The notes beneath the pieces are model-generated. The model saw only the letters and a list, made by a program, of their open reading frames with translations, made no database searches and was not told the DNA's origin. Positions 26,148 through 36,366 of a stretch of DNA of 64,000 nt are shown in pieces. Origin of the DNA: Hyphomicrobiales bacterium (GTDB taxonomy: Bacteria; Pseudomonadota; Alphaproteobacteria; Rhizobiales; Rhizobiaceae); the NCBI GenBank assembly GCA_900472625.1, contig UCIT01000026.1:124001-188000 (forward strand), written 5' to 3'. The stretch's first letter is position 1; each line of letters begins with the position of its first letter. The position numbers were made by a program, and so were the translations under genes.

Positions 26148-26549
26148 CCGGTTTTACGACCGGCAAGCCGGAAGAGGACCTTTTCGATAACGGCGTGTCA
26201 GTCCCGATCGGCGTTATTGTCTTTCCGCGCAGCCTGCTATCAAGGCGGAAAACGGTTGAAATAGCTGGCAATCGTAGGATCTGGAATTTTATATGTTCTG
26301 ATATTCGGCAGCACATGCCTTGTCGCTGCCATCAGATTGTCGATCACTCATCCGATTGTTCCCGCGAAACGCCACGCTGGTAATCAAAGGGTCACATGCA
26401 AATGCTCCCCTATCTTTATGTGCATCAACTCGTCCTGCCGTCTTGCCGATCAAGCCATTTTCATAAATATGGACTAATACTCAACAGCGGCGGGTTCGAA
26501 ACGAGGACCGTCGCGCAGATCATGCTTCCGACGATAGCGGCCGTCGGCA
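26148..26549. other. Intergenic region upstream of the O-antigen ligase-like gene
   Basis: About 402 bp with no supported gene. I see only short GC-rich dyads just after the 65-aa gene (around 26147-26172) that could terminate its transcription, and AT-rich sequence near 26400-26480 that could be a promoter. Confidence 0.45.
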
Positions 26550-27950
26550 TTGACATTCGATAACGCGCACGCAGAAGCATCCGTCTTGCAGAATTCGTTC
26601 AAACTCTCCGCAGCCAACATGAGCCCTCAGATGAAGGTGCTCGGCGGCATCTTGTGGATGCTTGCCGCATCACCTCTGCTGGTCGAGAGCGACACGTATC
26701 GTTATGCGTCGGCCGTGCTCGCAATAATTGCCCTCGTTTACTATCTTAAGGAGCCAAACCGCCCCAGAACGAACTGGCTTGGCTGGCTATGCATGGGGTG
26801 GGCAGCCTACGTTGTGATGCGCTTTGCTTATATCTATGCGGTGACACCACAACATGACCTCGGTGCATCAGATTGGCTATTCGCGTTTCCATTGTTCTTC
26901 CCCATTCTTGGCGTTGCCTTCGCGCTCTATGAAGGCGAGATGGAAAAGATCATCGCGGCCTTTTTCGTCGTCACTCTTGTCGTGCTCGCGGTAACCGTCG
27001 TCCTGGGCGCCGACGGGATCGTCAGCGGGATCCCGGTTCGCCCTCTCATCATGAAAAACCAGATCCATGGTGCCGTAGCCTGCGGTCTGATTTTCGTTTC
27101 AACGGTATTCTGGCTTCTTCACTTCATGACCTCCCCTCAGAGCGATCGCCGGTTTGCGCGCCTCGCCTTTATTTGCTCACCGCTCATTCTCATTCTCTGC
27201 CTTATCGCGATCTACGGTTCGAAGTCGAAGGGTGTGTGGCTGGGATTGGCGATCACGCTACCGATCCTTGCGATCATCGCCATCCGATACATGAAACTGA
27301 AGATCGCGGGCGCGTTGGCGATTGCCTGCATTGGCATCCTTCTCCTGGCCGGAGTTTACGGCGTTCGACACAGTCTCGACAGAACAGCAGGGCCGACTCT
27401 GTATGCTGCCGTTTCAATGGTCGAAGGCATCGCCGGTGGTCAGGAGATCGGAAGCACCGTCAACAGTACGATCGGATCCGAGGCGACCCCCGGCGGGATG
27501 GACGAACGGCTTCAGCTTTGGGCAAACGGCTGGGAAGTGTTTTCGGCAGCGCCGGTTTTTGGTTGGGGTAACGCATGGCTCGAGCGCTGGCACCAAGCCC
27601 ACTACACCAAGGTGACCTATACCCTGCTGCACAACGGATATCTCGAAATCCTCGTGCGCTTCGGACTTTTCGGGGCAGCCGTCATGGCCGTCATCCTGGC
27701 AAGCCTGATCGTCTCGGTATGCAAGGCATACCGCGCTGGCATTATTCCGCGCGCGGCGATGCACGCCTACCTCGTCTGCATCTTCTTCTTCGCGCTGACA
27801 CTTCTAAGCAATTCCAATAACCGGCTGGCGATAGGGGAAAGCCTATCGCTGGTGAGTTCGGCGTTCGCCTGTTGGTGCAATCTTCGTTTGCGTGAAACAG
27901 TTACATCGCGAAGCAAAGAGGTTTCCGGGCCGGTAAGCGCGATCACCTGA
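26550..27950 (+). CDS. O-antigen ligase/polymerase-like membrane protein
   Basis: 466 residues with about 10-12 hydrophobic segments and a large periplasmic loop near residues 275-350 containing FGWGNAWLERWHQAH and LLHNGYLEILVRFG, the Wzy_C/WaaL signature (periplasmic His and Asn followed by a helix). It would polymerise or ligate lipid-linked saccharide at the outer face of the inner membrane. The start is uncertain: TTG at 26550 is the first in-frame choice after a stop and ATG at 26619 the first ATG, neither with a clear ribosome site. It converges on the sugar-transferase gene. Confidence 0.8.
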   Translation: MTFDNAHAEASVLQNSFKLSAANMSPQMKVLGGILWMLAASPLLVESDTYRYASAVLAIIALVYYLKEPNRPRTNWLGWLCMGWAAYVVMRFAYIYAVTPQHDLGASDWLFAFPLFFPILGVAFALYEGEMEKIIAAFFVVTLVVLAVTVVLGADGIVSGIPVRPLIMKNQIHGAVACGLIFVSTVFWLLHFMTSPQSDRRFARLAFICSPLILILCLIAIYGSKSKGVWLGLAITLPILAIIAIRYMKLKIAGALAIACIGILLLAGVYGVRHSLDRTAGPTLYAAVSMVEGIAGGQEIGSTVNSTIGSEATPGGMDERLQLWANGWEVFSAAPVFGWGNAWLERWHQAHYTKVTYTLLHNGYLEILVRFGLFGAAVMAVILASLIVSVCKAYRAGIIPRAAMHAYLVCIFFFALTLLSNSNNRLAIGESLSLVSSAFACWCNLRLRETVTSRSKEVSGPVSAIT

Positions 27951-28009
27951 GTTTGTGCTTGTCTGCGATGGTCACCACAGAACTCATGCGCTCTGATAGG
28001 GATCTCAGC

Positions 28010-28576
28010 TCATTTCAAAGCCGCATCCCCTTTTCCCTTTCCCAGCACTGACCCGATGATCAGCTGCAGATCGCGCAAGAGGCTGGCATTCTTGACGTAA
28101 TCAGCATCGACGTTTGCGAGTTCGACCGGAGTCGACATGTCGATCCCCGACAACTGCGCCAAACCCGTTATACCTGGGCGGATAGCAAAAACGCCTTTGG
28201 CCCGGCGCGCGGCAATCACTTCAGGCTGCGTCAGCAAGCACGGTCTTGGCCCAACCAGACTCATATCGCCGACGAGAACGTTGAACAGCTGCGGAAGCTC
28301 GTCCAGCTTGTAGGCGCGCAGCGTCTTGCCGATCGGCGTGATCCAGGCCTCCGCCGCATCATGTGAGCCGACGTCGGGCGTGCCGGCTGCCATGCTCCTG
28401 AACTTGATACAGGTAAAGGGCTTTTCATGCCTGCCCACCCTCTTCTGCAGAAACAGCGCGCCGCCTGGTGAGGATCGCCTGATGAGGATGACCAGCACCA
28501 GCAGGATCGGAGACAGCACGATCAGACCGCCCAGCGCTGCGCAAAAATCGAACAGCCGTTTGATCGCTTGATTCAT
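28010..28576 (-). CDS. Undecaprenyl-phosphate sugar phosphotransferase (bacterial sugar transferase family)
   Basis: 188 residues: a single N-terminal hydrophobic re-entrant segment, then the catalytic core with FLQKRVGRHEKPFTCIKFRSM, the DELPQLFNVL motif near 95 and DMSLVGPRPCL near 108, typical of small ExoY/PglC-like polyprenyl phosphate glycosyl-1-phosphate transferases. It transfers a sugar phosphate from a nucleotide sugar to undecaprenyl phosphate and starts repeat-unit assembly. AGGAAA precedes ATG 28576, 12 nt after the epimerase gene, so same operon. The sugar donor is not determinable. Confidence 0.88.
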   Translation of the reverse strand: MNQAIKRLFDFCAALGGLIVLSPILLVLVILIRRSSPGGALFLQKRVGRHEKPFTCIKFRSMAAGTPDVGSHDAAEAWITPIGKTLRAYKLDELPQLFNVLVGDMSLVGPRPCLLTQPEVIAARRAKGVFAIRPGITGLAQLSGIDMSTPVELANVDADYVKNASLLRDLQLIIGSVLGKGKGDAALK

Positions 28577-28588
28577 TTTCCTGTCATT

Positions 28589-29524
28589 TCATTTTCCGGA
28601 GGGTGGTTTTGTGCCGAAGGTCTCGGCCAGCGCATCGCTCATTCGATATGGCGGCGTCCAGCCGAGTTGCAGGCTGGTCTGTGAAATATCGGTTTCGAGC
28701 GAACGCGTCAGCCGATAGACGATCTCCTGCTTTCCGATAGCCCGCGCCGCCATCTCAAGCAAACTCGCAGGAAACGGGATCAGGCGCGTCGGCGATCCCG
28801 TCGCCGCAGCGATCATCTTGAACAATTCGGGCGTGGACGGGCTTTGTCCGTCACCCGCCAGAAACGTGCTGCCGGCAGCGTCTGGATGATGAGCAGCGAC
28901 CACGATCAGGTCCGTCAAATTGCCCAGATAGACCATCGAGCGCCGGTTCGAGATCGATCCCAGGGGCAGCGGCAGGCGACGCTGGACCAGACGCGCAAGT
29001 GCAGAGAAGCTGCCACGCATTCCGCGGCCATACACCAAAGGCGGACGAATAACGACCACCTCCATGCCGCTTTCCTTGCCGAGTGCCTGCAGCTGTTGTT
29101 CGGCTTCAAGCTTTGTCGCGGCGTAGTCCGTCTGCGGATCGGGGGCGTCGGCCGCCGTGAATGGCTTTCCTCTTGCGGTGTATTCGCCGTGCACCTTGAT
29201 CGTGCTTACGAACACGAAGCGTTTTACACCGGCCGCGGCGGCTTGTTTCGCCAGGTTGACCGTTCCATCGACATTGACCGAGCGATAGGCCTTGATAACA
29301 GCTGGCGTGTCCTCCACGACATTCTGATTGACCGACGCCAGATGAATGACGACGTCTATGCCAGCGAGCGCCATTGACCAATCCGTGTCGGCGTCGATGT
29401 TGCCAATTGGGAAAAGCTGCTCGCCAGCATGCCGGCTCGTCGCTCTGAACGGAAGTCCGCGCTGCAGCAGCGTATCCTGCAGGCCTTTTCCCACGAAACC
29501 TGTCGCGCCTGTCACAAGAAGCAT
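28589..29524 (-). CDS. NAD-dependent epimerase/dehydratase (SDR-e)
   Basis: 311 residues of an extended short-chain dehydrogenase: MLLVTGATGFVG at the N-terminus (GxxGxxG NAD motif) and the Tyr-Lys pair in DYAATKLEAEQ near residue 135-140, with FVSTIKVHGE supplying the Ser/Thr. Acts on a nucleotide-sugar, probably a 4-epimerase or reductase as in WbpV-like proteins of polysaccharide clusters. The start is ATG 29524 with AAGG upstream; a longer in-frame extension to 29599 would overlap the preceding gene and adds an arginine-rich unrelated stretch. It is between the FlaA1-type dehydratase and the sugar-transferase genes. Confidence 0.85.
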   Translation of the reverse strand: MLLVTGATGFVGKGLQDTLLQRGLPFRATSRHAGEQLFPIGNIDADTDWSMALAGIDVVIHLASVNQNVVEDTPAVIKAYRSVNVDGTVNLAKQAAAAGVKRFVFVSTIKVHGEYTARGKPFTAADAPDPQTDYAATKLEAEQQLQALGKESGMEVVVIRPPLVYGRGMRGSFSALARLVQRRLPLPLGSISNRRSMVYLGNLTDLIVVAAHHPDAAGSTFLAGDGQSPSTPELFKMIAAATGSPTRLIPFPASLLEMAARAIGKQEIVYRLTRSLETDISQTSLQLGWTPPYRMSDALAETFGTKPPSGK

Positions 29525-29570
29525 ACGGCACCTTCTGAGTCTGCCGCGGCGCCGAAACCTGACTGCTTCA

Positions 29571-31484
29571 TCAAGACGCTTCCTGGCGAAGGGACACAAG
29601 GTCGACGACCCGCTCCAGCGGGCTGTAGCCGGGCACGAGTTCGCCCAACATCGCCTTCAGTTCTCTTGCGTCACCCCGTTTAGCAAAGTCGGATAGCGCA
29701 TCCAGCTTTGTCGACAGCTGCGGCCAGACCAAAAACTGCTCGCGCGCCCGCCGGATCTTCGGATGGTCGGTCATTTCGGGGTTGTCATTGATCAAGAGCT
29801 CCTCGTAGAGCTTCTCCCCCGGTCTAAGTCCTGTCGTAACGATGCTGATGTCGCCGTGGGGATTGTGATCATCCTGCACGGTCATCCCGGAAAGCTCGAT
29901 CATCCGGCGCGCGAGATCGATGATCTTCACAGGCTCGCCCATGTCGAGAAGATAGACATCGCCACCCGCCGCCATAGCGCCCGCCTGGATAACCAGCTGG
30001 GCGGCCTCCGGTACCGTCATGAAAAAACGCGTGATCTCCTCGTGTGTCAGTGTGATCGGACCACCGCGACTGATCTGCTGGCGAAACAAGGGCACAACGG
30101 ATCCCGACGAGCCCAGAACATTGCCAAAGCGAACCATCGAAAACGTCGTGCTATGCTGCCCTTCGGCAAGAGCCTGCAGTATCATCTCGGCCAACCGCTT
30201 GGTGGCACCCATGACGTTCGTGGGTCTGACAGCCTTGTCGGTACTGACCAGAATCATCCGGTCAACCTTGGCGGCCAAGGCAGCCCTCGCAACCGTCAGG
30301 GTCCCGAACACATTGGTCTTGACGCCTTCTGCGGGATTCTGCTCCACCAGCGGTACATGCTTGTAGGCAGCCGCATGGTAGACGGTGGCAGGTCGCCAGG
30401 CTTTCATGATGGCGTTGATACGATGCTCGTCGCAAACATCGGCCAGAAGTGGCACGATCTGGAACGGGGGCGCTTCGCCATCACCCGCCAGTTCGCTCTC
30501 CAGCGAATAGATCCCGAATTCGTTCTGATCTAACAGCAATAACGCTTTCGGACGCAACTTTGCGATCTCCCGACACAGCTGGCTGCCGATCGAGCCTGCA
30601 GCGCCGGTCACCAGCACCACACGGTCGCGAACATTGCGCTCCAACAGCGTCGTATTCGGAAGAACTGCGATCCGGCCCAGCAAATCCTCTACATCGAGAT
30701 CCTGCAAATCCGTCAGCTGTGCCTGCCCGGTCGCCAAAGCGGAAATATCGGGGACAGTGCGGACCGCGACCTTCGCCGAACGCAGTCGTTCGATGATCTC
30801 GTGGCGACGGGCCCGATCGATTTGCGGAAGGGCGAGAAGTACCGTTCGAATTTCGAGATCGTCGCAGACCTGCTCGATCTTTTCCGGGCTGTAAATCTTC
30901 ACGCCGTTGAGCGACATGCCCTTCAGCCCTTTGTCGTCGTCAAGAAATCCGACGACCTTGAACTCGGCCGAATGTCCCAGCGCGCTGGCAAGCTGGCGGC
31001 CCTGTGATCCGGCACCGTAGACAAGCGTCCGGATCGGCGCGGCCTGTCCAAGGATTTCGCTGTATGCATCGTAGAGAAAATAGCGCGCGACGTACCGCGA
31101 TAGGCCGACCGCGAGCAGCAGCAGCATCGGCTGCAGGATACCAACCGTCCGCGGAATGGCCGGCACGCTGATCACCGTGAAAATGACCATGTAGACCAGG
31201 CCGTAGATCAATATGCACTTGATGATGGTTGAAAACGCGGCCCAGCCCATGAACCGAAAGATCGCGCGATAGAGCCCGAAAGTGATGAACAGTGGCAGCG
31301 CGATAACAAGCGATATCGGGATGGTCAGGAACTGGACGCCCGAGAGCAGATACCACTCGTTGAACCTGAAACAGAAGGCGATCCACACGGTGAGAATGCA
31401 CAAACAGGCATCGAACAGAAGCGCGATCACCCGTTTGGCCGGTCGCGGCAAAGCGAGAACCTGCTGAATGCATTTGTCAAACAT
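29571..31484 (-). CDS. CapD/WbpM-type nucleotide-sugar 4,6-dehydratase, membrane-bound
   Basis: 637 residues. N-terminal four hydrophobic segments (about 15-120), a first Rossmann domain (YGAGSQGRQLASAL near 155), and a C-terminal SDR domain with VTGAAGSIGSQLCREI near 300, VSTDKAVRPTNVMGATK near 410-426 (the altered Ser-x-Lys/Met triad of FlaA1/CapD enzymes) and FSMVRFGNVLGSSGSV. Converts UDP-GlcNAc to a 4-keto-6-deoxy sugar at the membrane. First gene of the leftward three-gene polysaccharide operon. Confidence 0.9.
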   Translation of the reverse strand: MFDKCIQQVLALPRPAKRVIALLFDACLCILTVWIAFCFRFNEWYLLSGVQFLTIPISLVIALPLFITFGLYRAIFRFMGWAAFSTIIKCILIYGLVYMVIFTVISVPAIPRTVGILQPMLLLLAVGLSRYVARYFLYDAYSEILGQAAPIRTLVYGAGSQGRQLASALGHSAEFKVVGFLDDDKGLKGMSLNGVKIYSPEKIEQVCDDLEIRTVLLALPQIDRARRHEIIERLRSAKVAVRTVPDISALATGQAQLTDLQDLDVEDLLGRIAVLPNTTLLERNVRDRVVLVTGAAGSIGSQLCREIAKLRPKALLLLDQNEFGIYSLESELAGDGEAPPFQIVPLLADVCDEHRINAIMKAWRPATVYHAAAYKHVPLVEQNPAEGVKTNVFGTLTVARAALAAKVDRMILVSTDKAVRPTNVMGATKRLAEMILQALAEGQHSTTFSMVRFGNVLGSSGSVVPLFRQQISRGGPITLTHEEITRFFMTVPEAAQLVIQAGAMAAGGDVYLLDMGEPVKIIDLARRMIELSGMTVQDDHNPHGDISIVTTGLRPGEKLYEELLINDNPEMTDHPKIRRAREQFLVWPQLSTKLDALSDFAKRGDARELKAMLGELVPGYSPLERVVDLVSLRQEAS

Positions 31485-31685
31485 AGGCGCCGCTCAAGAT
31501 CTCTGTGCCAGCAAAGGTTGCTTCGCCGAATAAAACCGCGATTGCGGATGATCGTGCCGAACGCAACCTTGTTTTCTGTAATGGCATGATAAACTGCGGC
31601 TTACAAGGCGGATTGCTCGATGCAAGACCATCGAGGGTACACGTTTGAGGACACTTCGAAAAAAGCGGCAGCGAGTGCGCATGGC

Positions 31686-32510
31686 TCATGTCAACGCATA
31701 CCGTACGCGCCGGAAAAGTTCGACTATCCGAAAGAGGTGGGTTGGGACTTTGCGGTGGCCACGTAGCTTGATCGAGCGATATCTGGCACGGTCGGCTATC
31801 TGGCTCTCTTTCGACCTGACCGACAGTGCGATCAGGTTGTCCTTCACCGTGTAGACCTGCACGTCGGTGGCCCAACCTCGTTCGAGAGCGATATCGAACG
31901 GAAAAGCGATGCGCTGTAGGGCAGCCACAAGCTGCAACGCACCCCTCCTCGTGATCAGATAGCAGGCGGCGGACCCCTGCGGACCGAAGAAACATTTGCC
32001 GATCCGGTCGCCATAGACGGACTGGGCAATCGAGCGGAACAGCACCGTGCGGTGGTTCAACAGTTTGACCACGTCCGCGGACGGAACTGTCTGGCGGATA
32101 TCCTGCGCTCGGCGCAGCAGGCTGGCATCCAGATCCACATCGTCTTCCATAATGACGGCGCATTCGGCGTCGCTCGCCAAGAAGGTGCTTATCGCTCGGA
32201 GATGAGCGAGATAGCAACCATATTCCGCGGCGAGCATCGGCCGACCATTGCCGCGAACAAATGCCTTGCGATCGTAGTTTGGCCAATCGCCTTCAGGGCT
32301 GGCCTTGGCGATCTCCACCCCGGCGACACGCCGCACATCGAGACCGAAGAGTTGAGCCTGGCGATCAATATGCGTCCACCGCTCGATGGAGCGATCAAGA
32401 TTGATGACGTATGCGACGATCCCTTCTCCGGACACCGGTCGAGCAGTCTCGCAGCTTATCGCACCGATATTGGAACGGTTTTCACTGTCGCCTTTCTGGG
32501 GATCACGCAC
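31686..32510 (-). CDS. Glycosyltransferase family 25 (LPS/LOS type)
   Basis: 274 residues beginning a few residues before the family signature VAYVINLDRSIERW (near residue 30), with EYGCYLAHLRA near 95 and the acidic IMEDDVDLD motif near 120, all typical of GT25 enzymes that add galactose or other hexoses to lipooligosaccharide. I place the start at GTG 32510, because AAGGAG stands 8 nt upstream; the upstream in-frame extension to 32600 has no ribosome site. Same strand as the FlaA1-type gene, 201 nt upstream of it, so a separate promoter is likely. Confidence 0.83.
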   Translation of the reverse strand: MRDPQKGDSENRSNIGAISCETARPVSGEGIVAYVINLDRSIERWTHIDRQAQLFGLDVRRVAGVEIAKASPEGDWPNYDRKAFVRGNGRPMLAAEYGCYLAHLRAISTFLASDAECAVIMEDDVDLDASLLRRAQDIRQTVPSADVVKLLNHRTVLFRSIAQSVYGDRIGKCFFGPQGSAACYLITRRGALQLVAALQRIAFPFDIALERGWATDVQVYTVKDNLIALSVRSKESQIADRARYRSIKLRGHRKVPTHLFRIVELFRRVRYALT

Positions 32511-32696
32511 AGTCGTCTCCTTGGACAATACAATCGAGCGCCGAACAGCGCCCGGACTCCATCGATCAGCGAAAGGCAAACGCTCCGCTACGCTGAGCAA
32601 TTAGTTGGTCTGTGAACCAATCGCAACATCGACCAAGGCAGGCGATGTCCTCAACCATAACAAATTCACTGGACAACGCTGATGGCGCCTGCGTCC

Positions 32697-33155
32697 TCAG
32701 CCCTTCCTCGCGCCCCTCTTCAACACGTCCCGGATCGAAAAGCTCGAATGGATCCGCGCCACGCCGGGCAGCGTCGAGAGAATATCCTTGTGGATCCGCT
32801 CGAAATCGCGCGCACTTTCCACCTCGACCTTGAGAATATAATCCGATCCTCCCGTCATCAGAAAACACTCCTGAATTTCGGGATGTTTTCGGATCGCCGC
32901 TTCGAACCGGTTCAGATGCTCCTCAGTCTGCCGGTCGAGCGTGATATTGACGATCACCGCCATGGCGTCATCGCTGTCCGACGTGCCGATCAGTGCCGTA
33001 TATCCCCGGATATGGCCCGTCTGCTCCAGACGCGCGATGCGCCGCAGACAGGCCGATGGCGACAGTCCGACCTCGGCGGCAAGAGCCGTGTTGGCGATCC
33101 TTGCGTTCAGCCTCAAATGACGGACGATATTACGATCGATTGCGTCCAGTGCCAT
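32697..33155 (-). CDS. dadR: Lrp/AsnC-family regulator of the dad genes
   Basis: 152 residues: AsnC-type HTH at about 5-60 (ALDAIDRNIVRHLRLNARI, AAEVGLSPSACLRRIARLE), then a RAM/ACT-like domain with a FLMTGGSDYILKVEV stretch. The start is ATG 33155 with GAGGAA 9 nt upstream; ATG 33164 lies on that ribosome site and the longer frame to 33368 overlaps the divergent gene. It is divergent from alanine racemase and D-amino-acid dehydrogenase genes, the classic arrangement for an alanine-responsive activator (DadR). Confidence 0.87.
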   Translation of the reverse strand: MALDAIDRNIVRHLRLNARIANTALAAEVGLSPSACLRRIARLEQTGHIRGYTALIGTSDSDDAMAVIVNITLDRQTEEHLNRFEAAIRKHPEIQECFLMTGGSDYILKVEVESARDFERIHKDILSTLPGVARIHSSFSIRDVLKRGARKG

Positions 33156-33285
33156 GCGCAACATTTCCTCTATTGACGCTGTGGAATTGCACAGAATGAA
33201 CGATGGCGCAATCATAACAACATGATCGAGCGGAAATTGCCTGATTATTTCGCTATCTTGATTCAACGAAAATTCGGGAACGACG

Positions 33286-34404
33286 ATGGACGCAAGCACC
33301 GCGGATAACATTGACGACGAGGCTCTCTCGGGCGTTCTCTCGATTGACCTGGCCGCGCTGCAGTCCAACTACCGAATGCTTGCCGACCGCGTCGCGCCTG
33401 CAACCTGCGCGGCCGTCGTGAAGGCCGACGCCTATGGACTGGGTGCCGATCGCGTTGGTCCTGCGCTTGCGTCAGCTGGCTGTCGGCATTTCTTCGTGGC
33501 ACATCTTGTCGAAGCCAAGCGTCTCAAGCGACATCTGCCGCGCGATGCGAAGCTCTACGTCCTGAATGGCCTGATGCCCGGCGGCGAGTCCTATGCGGCC
33601 GCAAACGGCATCATTCCAGTGATTAATTCGCTCTCCCAATTGAGCCAGTGGTCTGCCGCCGCCGAGCAGCATGGCGCGCGCCTGCCGGCAGTCTTGCAAT
33701 TCGACACCGGAATGTCTCGCCTCGGCCTCAGCGCGGCAGATGCATCGGTGCTAGCGGAAAACAGAGCGCTGTTGCGCAATCTCGATGTTCAATTCCTCAT
33801 GAGCCATCTTGCCAGCGCCGATGAGCATCTGAACTCGCAAAACGTTCAGCAACTCGCGGCAATGCAGGCCATCGCCGTGAATTTCCCGGATGCTGAGCTT
33901 TGCTTTGCCAATTCCGGCGGCATCTTTCTCGGCGCGGCGTTCCACGGCGCACTGGTTCGTCCGGGAATTGCGCTTTACGGCGGCGCCCCGACCGATAGTC
34001 TGGCCAACCCGATGAAGCCGGTCGTCCGCCTGAGCGTCAGGGTGATCCAGACGCACACCGCGCCACCGGGAACGCTGGTGGGCTATGGTGGCAGCCACCA
34101 CACGCAGTCCGAGATGCGACTGGCGACGCTGGCGGCCGGATACGCCGATGGTCTGCCCCGCAGCCTCAGCGATCGCGGCGCCGCCTATGCACTTGGCCAG
34201 CGCTTGCCGATCGTCGGTCGGGTTTCGATGGATAGCATGACGATCGACATCACATCGCTGCCCACCGATGCACTCCAGCTTGGCAGCCTGGTGGAACTTA
34301 TCGGCGCGGACCAGACGCTGGAGGATCTCGCCCGAGATGCAGGAACGATCGCCTACGAAATACTCACTGGACTCGGCCATCGCTATCATCGCCAATACAT
34401 CTGA
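33286..34404 (+). CDS. dadX: Alanine racemase, catabolic type
   Basis: 372 residues, PLP fold-type III TIM barrel: AVVKADAYGLG supplies the PLP lysine near residue 46, QFDTGMSRLG near 140, and VSMDSMTIDI with the second-base tyrosine region (YGGSHHTQ) in the C-terminal half. Interconverts L- and D-alanine. Located 27 nt before the dadA gene and divergent from an Lrp-type gene, so it is most likely the catabolic isozyme that feeds the dehydrogenase rather than the cell-wall one. Start ATG 33286. Confidence 0.92.
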   Translation: MDASTADNIDDEALSGVLSIDLAALQSNYRMLADRVAPATCAAVVKADAYGLGADRVGPALASAGCRHFFVAHLVEAKRLKRHLPRDAKLYVLNGLMPGGESYAAANGIIPVINSLSQLSQWSAAAEQHGARLPAVLQFDTGMSRLGLSAADASVLAENRALLRNLDVQFLMSHLASADEHLNSQNVQQLAAMQAIAVNFPDAELCFANSGGIFLGAAFHGALVRPGIALYGGAPTDSLANPMKPVVRLSVRVIQTHTAPPGTLVGYGGSHHTQSEMRLATLAAGYADGLPRSLSDRGAAYALGQRLPIVGRVSMDSMTIDITSLPTDALQLGSLVELIGADQTLEDLARDAGTIAYEILTGLGHRYHRQYI

Positions 34405-34431
34405 CAAAGAGCATTCATAACAGGGGCAACC

Positions 34432-35685
34432 ATGAAAGTTACAGTTCTCGGCGCCGGCGTCATTGGCGTCACCAGTGCCTACTATCTGGCCAAGGCCGGT
34501 CACGAGGTTACCGTCATTGACCGGCAGATCGGACCGGCTCTCGAGACCAGCTTTGCCAATGCCGGCGAGGTTTCCTTCGGCTACTGCTCGCCTTGGGCGG
34601 CGCCGGGCATTCCGCAAAAGGCGCTGAAATGGCTTTTCATGGAACACGCACCGCTGATCCTGCGGCCGAAGGTCGATTATGCGATGTTGTCCTGGATGGT
34701 CAGGATGCTGGCGAATTGCACCTCGGAACGCTACGCCATCAACAAGTCCCGGATGCTGCGGCTTGCCGATTACAGCCGCCAGTCGCTCGCCGAACTGCGG
34801 GGTGAAAGCAATATTGCCTATGACGAGCGCATGCAGGGGACATTGCAGCTGTTCCGCAGCGAGTCCCAGCTCGAAGCATCTGCGAAGGACGTCAAGGCGC
34901 TGGCTGCCGATGGGATTCCTTACGAGGTCCTGGATCGCGAAGGCTGCATCCGCGTAGAACCGGCGTTGCGTCATGTCAGCGACAAGATCGTTGGCGGCTT
35001 GCTGACGCCGAAGGACGAAACCGGCGACTGCTTCAAGTTTACCAATGCCCTCACGGTCGCCTGCGCCGCGATGGGTGTGGTCTTCGACTATGGTCGCACC
35101 ATCAAGGGAATAGAGGTGGAGGCTGGACAGGCAAAAGCGGTGGTCACCGATCGCGGCATCGTGTCCTCCGACGCCATCGTCGTCGCACTCGGCAGCTACT
35201 CGCCGCTGCTTCTCAAGCCGCTCGGCATCAGACTGCCGGTCTATCCGGTCAAGGGATATTCTCTGACGATCCCGATCGTCGACGCGGCGCGCGCGCCAGA
35301 ATCGACGGTGATGGATGAAACCTACAAGATCGCCATCACCCGCCTGGGCGACCGCATCCGTGTCGGCGGCATGGCCGAAATTTCTGGCTATACAAATGAT
35401 CTAGGCCCTGCCCGTCGCCGCACGCTGGAGCATTCCGTGACTGACCTGTTCCCCGGCGGCGACCTCAAGGCTGCCAGTTACTGGTCTGGTCTTCGGCCGA
35501 TGACGCCTGATGGTACCCCGGTGATCGGTGCGACCAATATCCGCAACCTTTTTCTGAATACCGGCCACGGCACGCTCGGATGGACGATGAGCACGGGCTC
35601 GGCACGAGTGCTGACGAACATCGTCAGTGGGCGCAAGGGTGATATCGACGCGACCGACCTGTCCATCGCGCGCTACGGACGGTAG
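34432..35685 (+). CDS. dadA: D-amino-acid dehydrogenase, small subunit
   Basis: 417 residues of a FAD-dependent DAO-type oxidoreductase: N-terminal [19 protein letters not shown] (GxGxxG), then a [17 protein letters not shown] substrate-side motif and, near the C-terminus, [14 protein letters not shown] and [13 protein letters not shown], closely matching DadA. It oxidises D-alanine and other D-amino acids to keto acids with electrons to the respiratory chain at the inner membrane face. It forms an operon with dadX. Confidence 0.93.
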   Translation: MKVTVLGAGVIGVTSAYYLAKAGHEVTVIDRQIGPALETSFANAGEVSFGYCSPWAAPGIPQKALKWLFMEHAPLILRPKVDYAMLSWMVRMLANCTSERYAINKSRMLRLADYSRQSLAELRGESNIAYDERMQGTLQLFRSESQLEASAKDVKALAADGIPYEVLDREGCIRVEPALRHVSDKIVGGLLTPKDETGDCFKFTNALTVACAAMGVVFDYGRTIKGIEVEAGQAKAVVTDRGIVSSDAIVVALGSYSPLLLKPLGIRLPVYPVKGYSLTIPIVDAARAPESTVMDETYKIAITRLGDRIRVGGMAEISGYTNDLGPARRRTLEHSVTDLFPGGDLKAASYWSGLRPMTPDGTPVIGATNIRNLFLNTGHGTLGWTMSTGSARVLTNIVSGRKGDIDATDLSIARYGR

Positions 35686-35699
35686 GTTTCGACCTCAAT

Positions 35700-36251
35700 C
35701 TACGTTCGACGTTCGTCCAGCAAGGTTTCGGCGTCGTCTCGAGTGAGGCCGAGCACGGATCTGCCAACTTCGAAACCGAAGCCATTGCGCGCGAAGGCCG
35801 ACATCTCCTTCGCGTAGCGCTTCTCATCCGGCTCGTCACGACGGAACGGACCGAAAGCGCGCTTGCGGGCGAAAATGATGGCCGCCACCAAGTCATCACT
35901 GTCCTCGAGCGCGGCCGTAACCGTCTCGCGATCGACGCCCTTGATGGACAATTTCTGGGCAATCATCCGCTTCGATCGACCGTTGCGTTGACCGGCGCGG
36001 GCACTGATCTCCGCATAGGCAACATCGTTTAAAGCGCCCTGATCATAGGCAAACTTGACCGCCAGATCCGCTAGTGCTTTGACCTGAGCGTCGGATATGC
36101 CTTCGAATTTCTGCCCGGCCTTGCGTGATATCGCGTCGAACAGCTGTCTTTCCGTCAGCATCTGCCGCCCGAGCCGATAGATCGTCGAGTTTCTGGCCCA
36201 GCTTTGCATCCGGGTGGTCGGGATATCGGATTGCGCGTCGTCTTCTACCAT
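35700..36251 (-). CDS. recX: RecX family regulatory protein
   Basis: 183 residues with the RecX three-helix repeats: LGRQMLTERQLFDAISRKAG, then YAEISARAGQRNGRSKRMIAQKLSIKGVD and a last repeat with YAKEMSAFARNGFGFEVGRSVL. RecX binds RecA filaments and limits recombination and SOS induction. No recA is in the window, so it is genetically unlinked to recA as in some rhizobia. The start at 36251 has only a weak GGGA upstream. Converges on dadA. Confidence 0.85.
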   Translation of the reverse strand: MVEDDAQSDIPTTRMQSWARNSTIYRLGRQMLTERQLFDAISRKAGQKFEGISDAQVKALADLAVKFAYDQGALNDVAYAEISARAGQRNGRSKRMIAQKLSIKGVDRETVTAALEDSDDLVAAIIFARKRAFGPFRRDEPDEKRYAKEMSAFARNGFGFEVGRSVLGLTRDDAETLLDERRT

Positions 36252-36366
36252 GGCGTCCCGCTTCGCTCGCAGAATCGTCAGGAGCGTATAACAACGCAGA
36301 CAGTTAAAGACACGCGGCAGAAATTTCCAGCTTCGGGCATGTGTCTACCGGCGGCCGGATATCCGC

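Noticed and set aside
33751-34974. 407-codon minus-strand frame over dadX and dadA
   Set aside because: Antisense to two conserved genes; no recognisable product.
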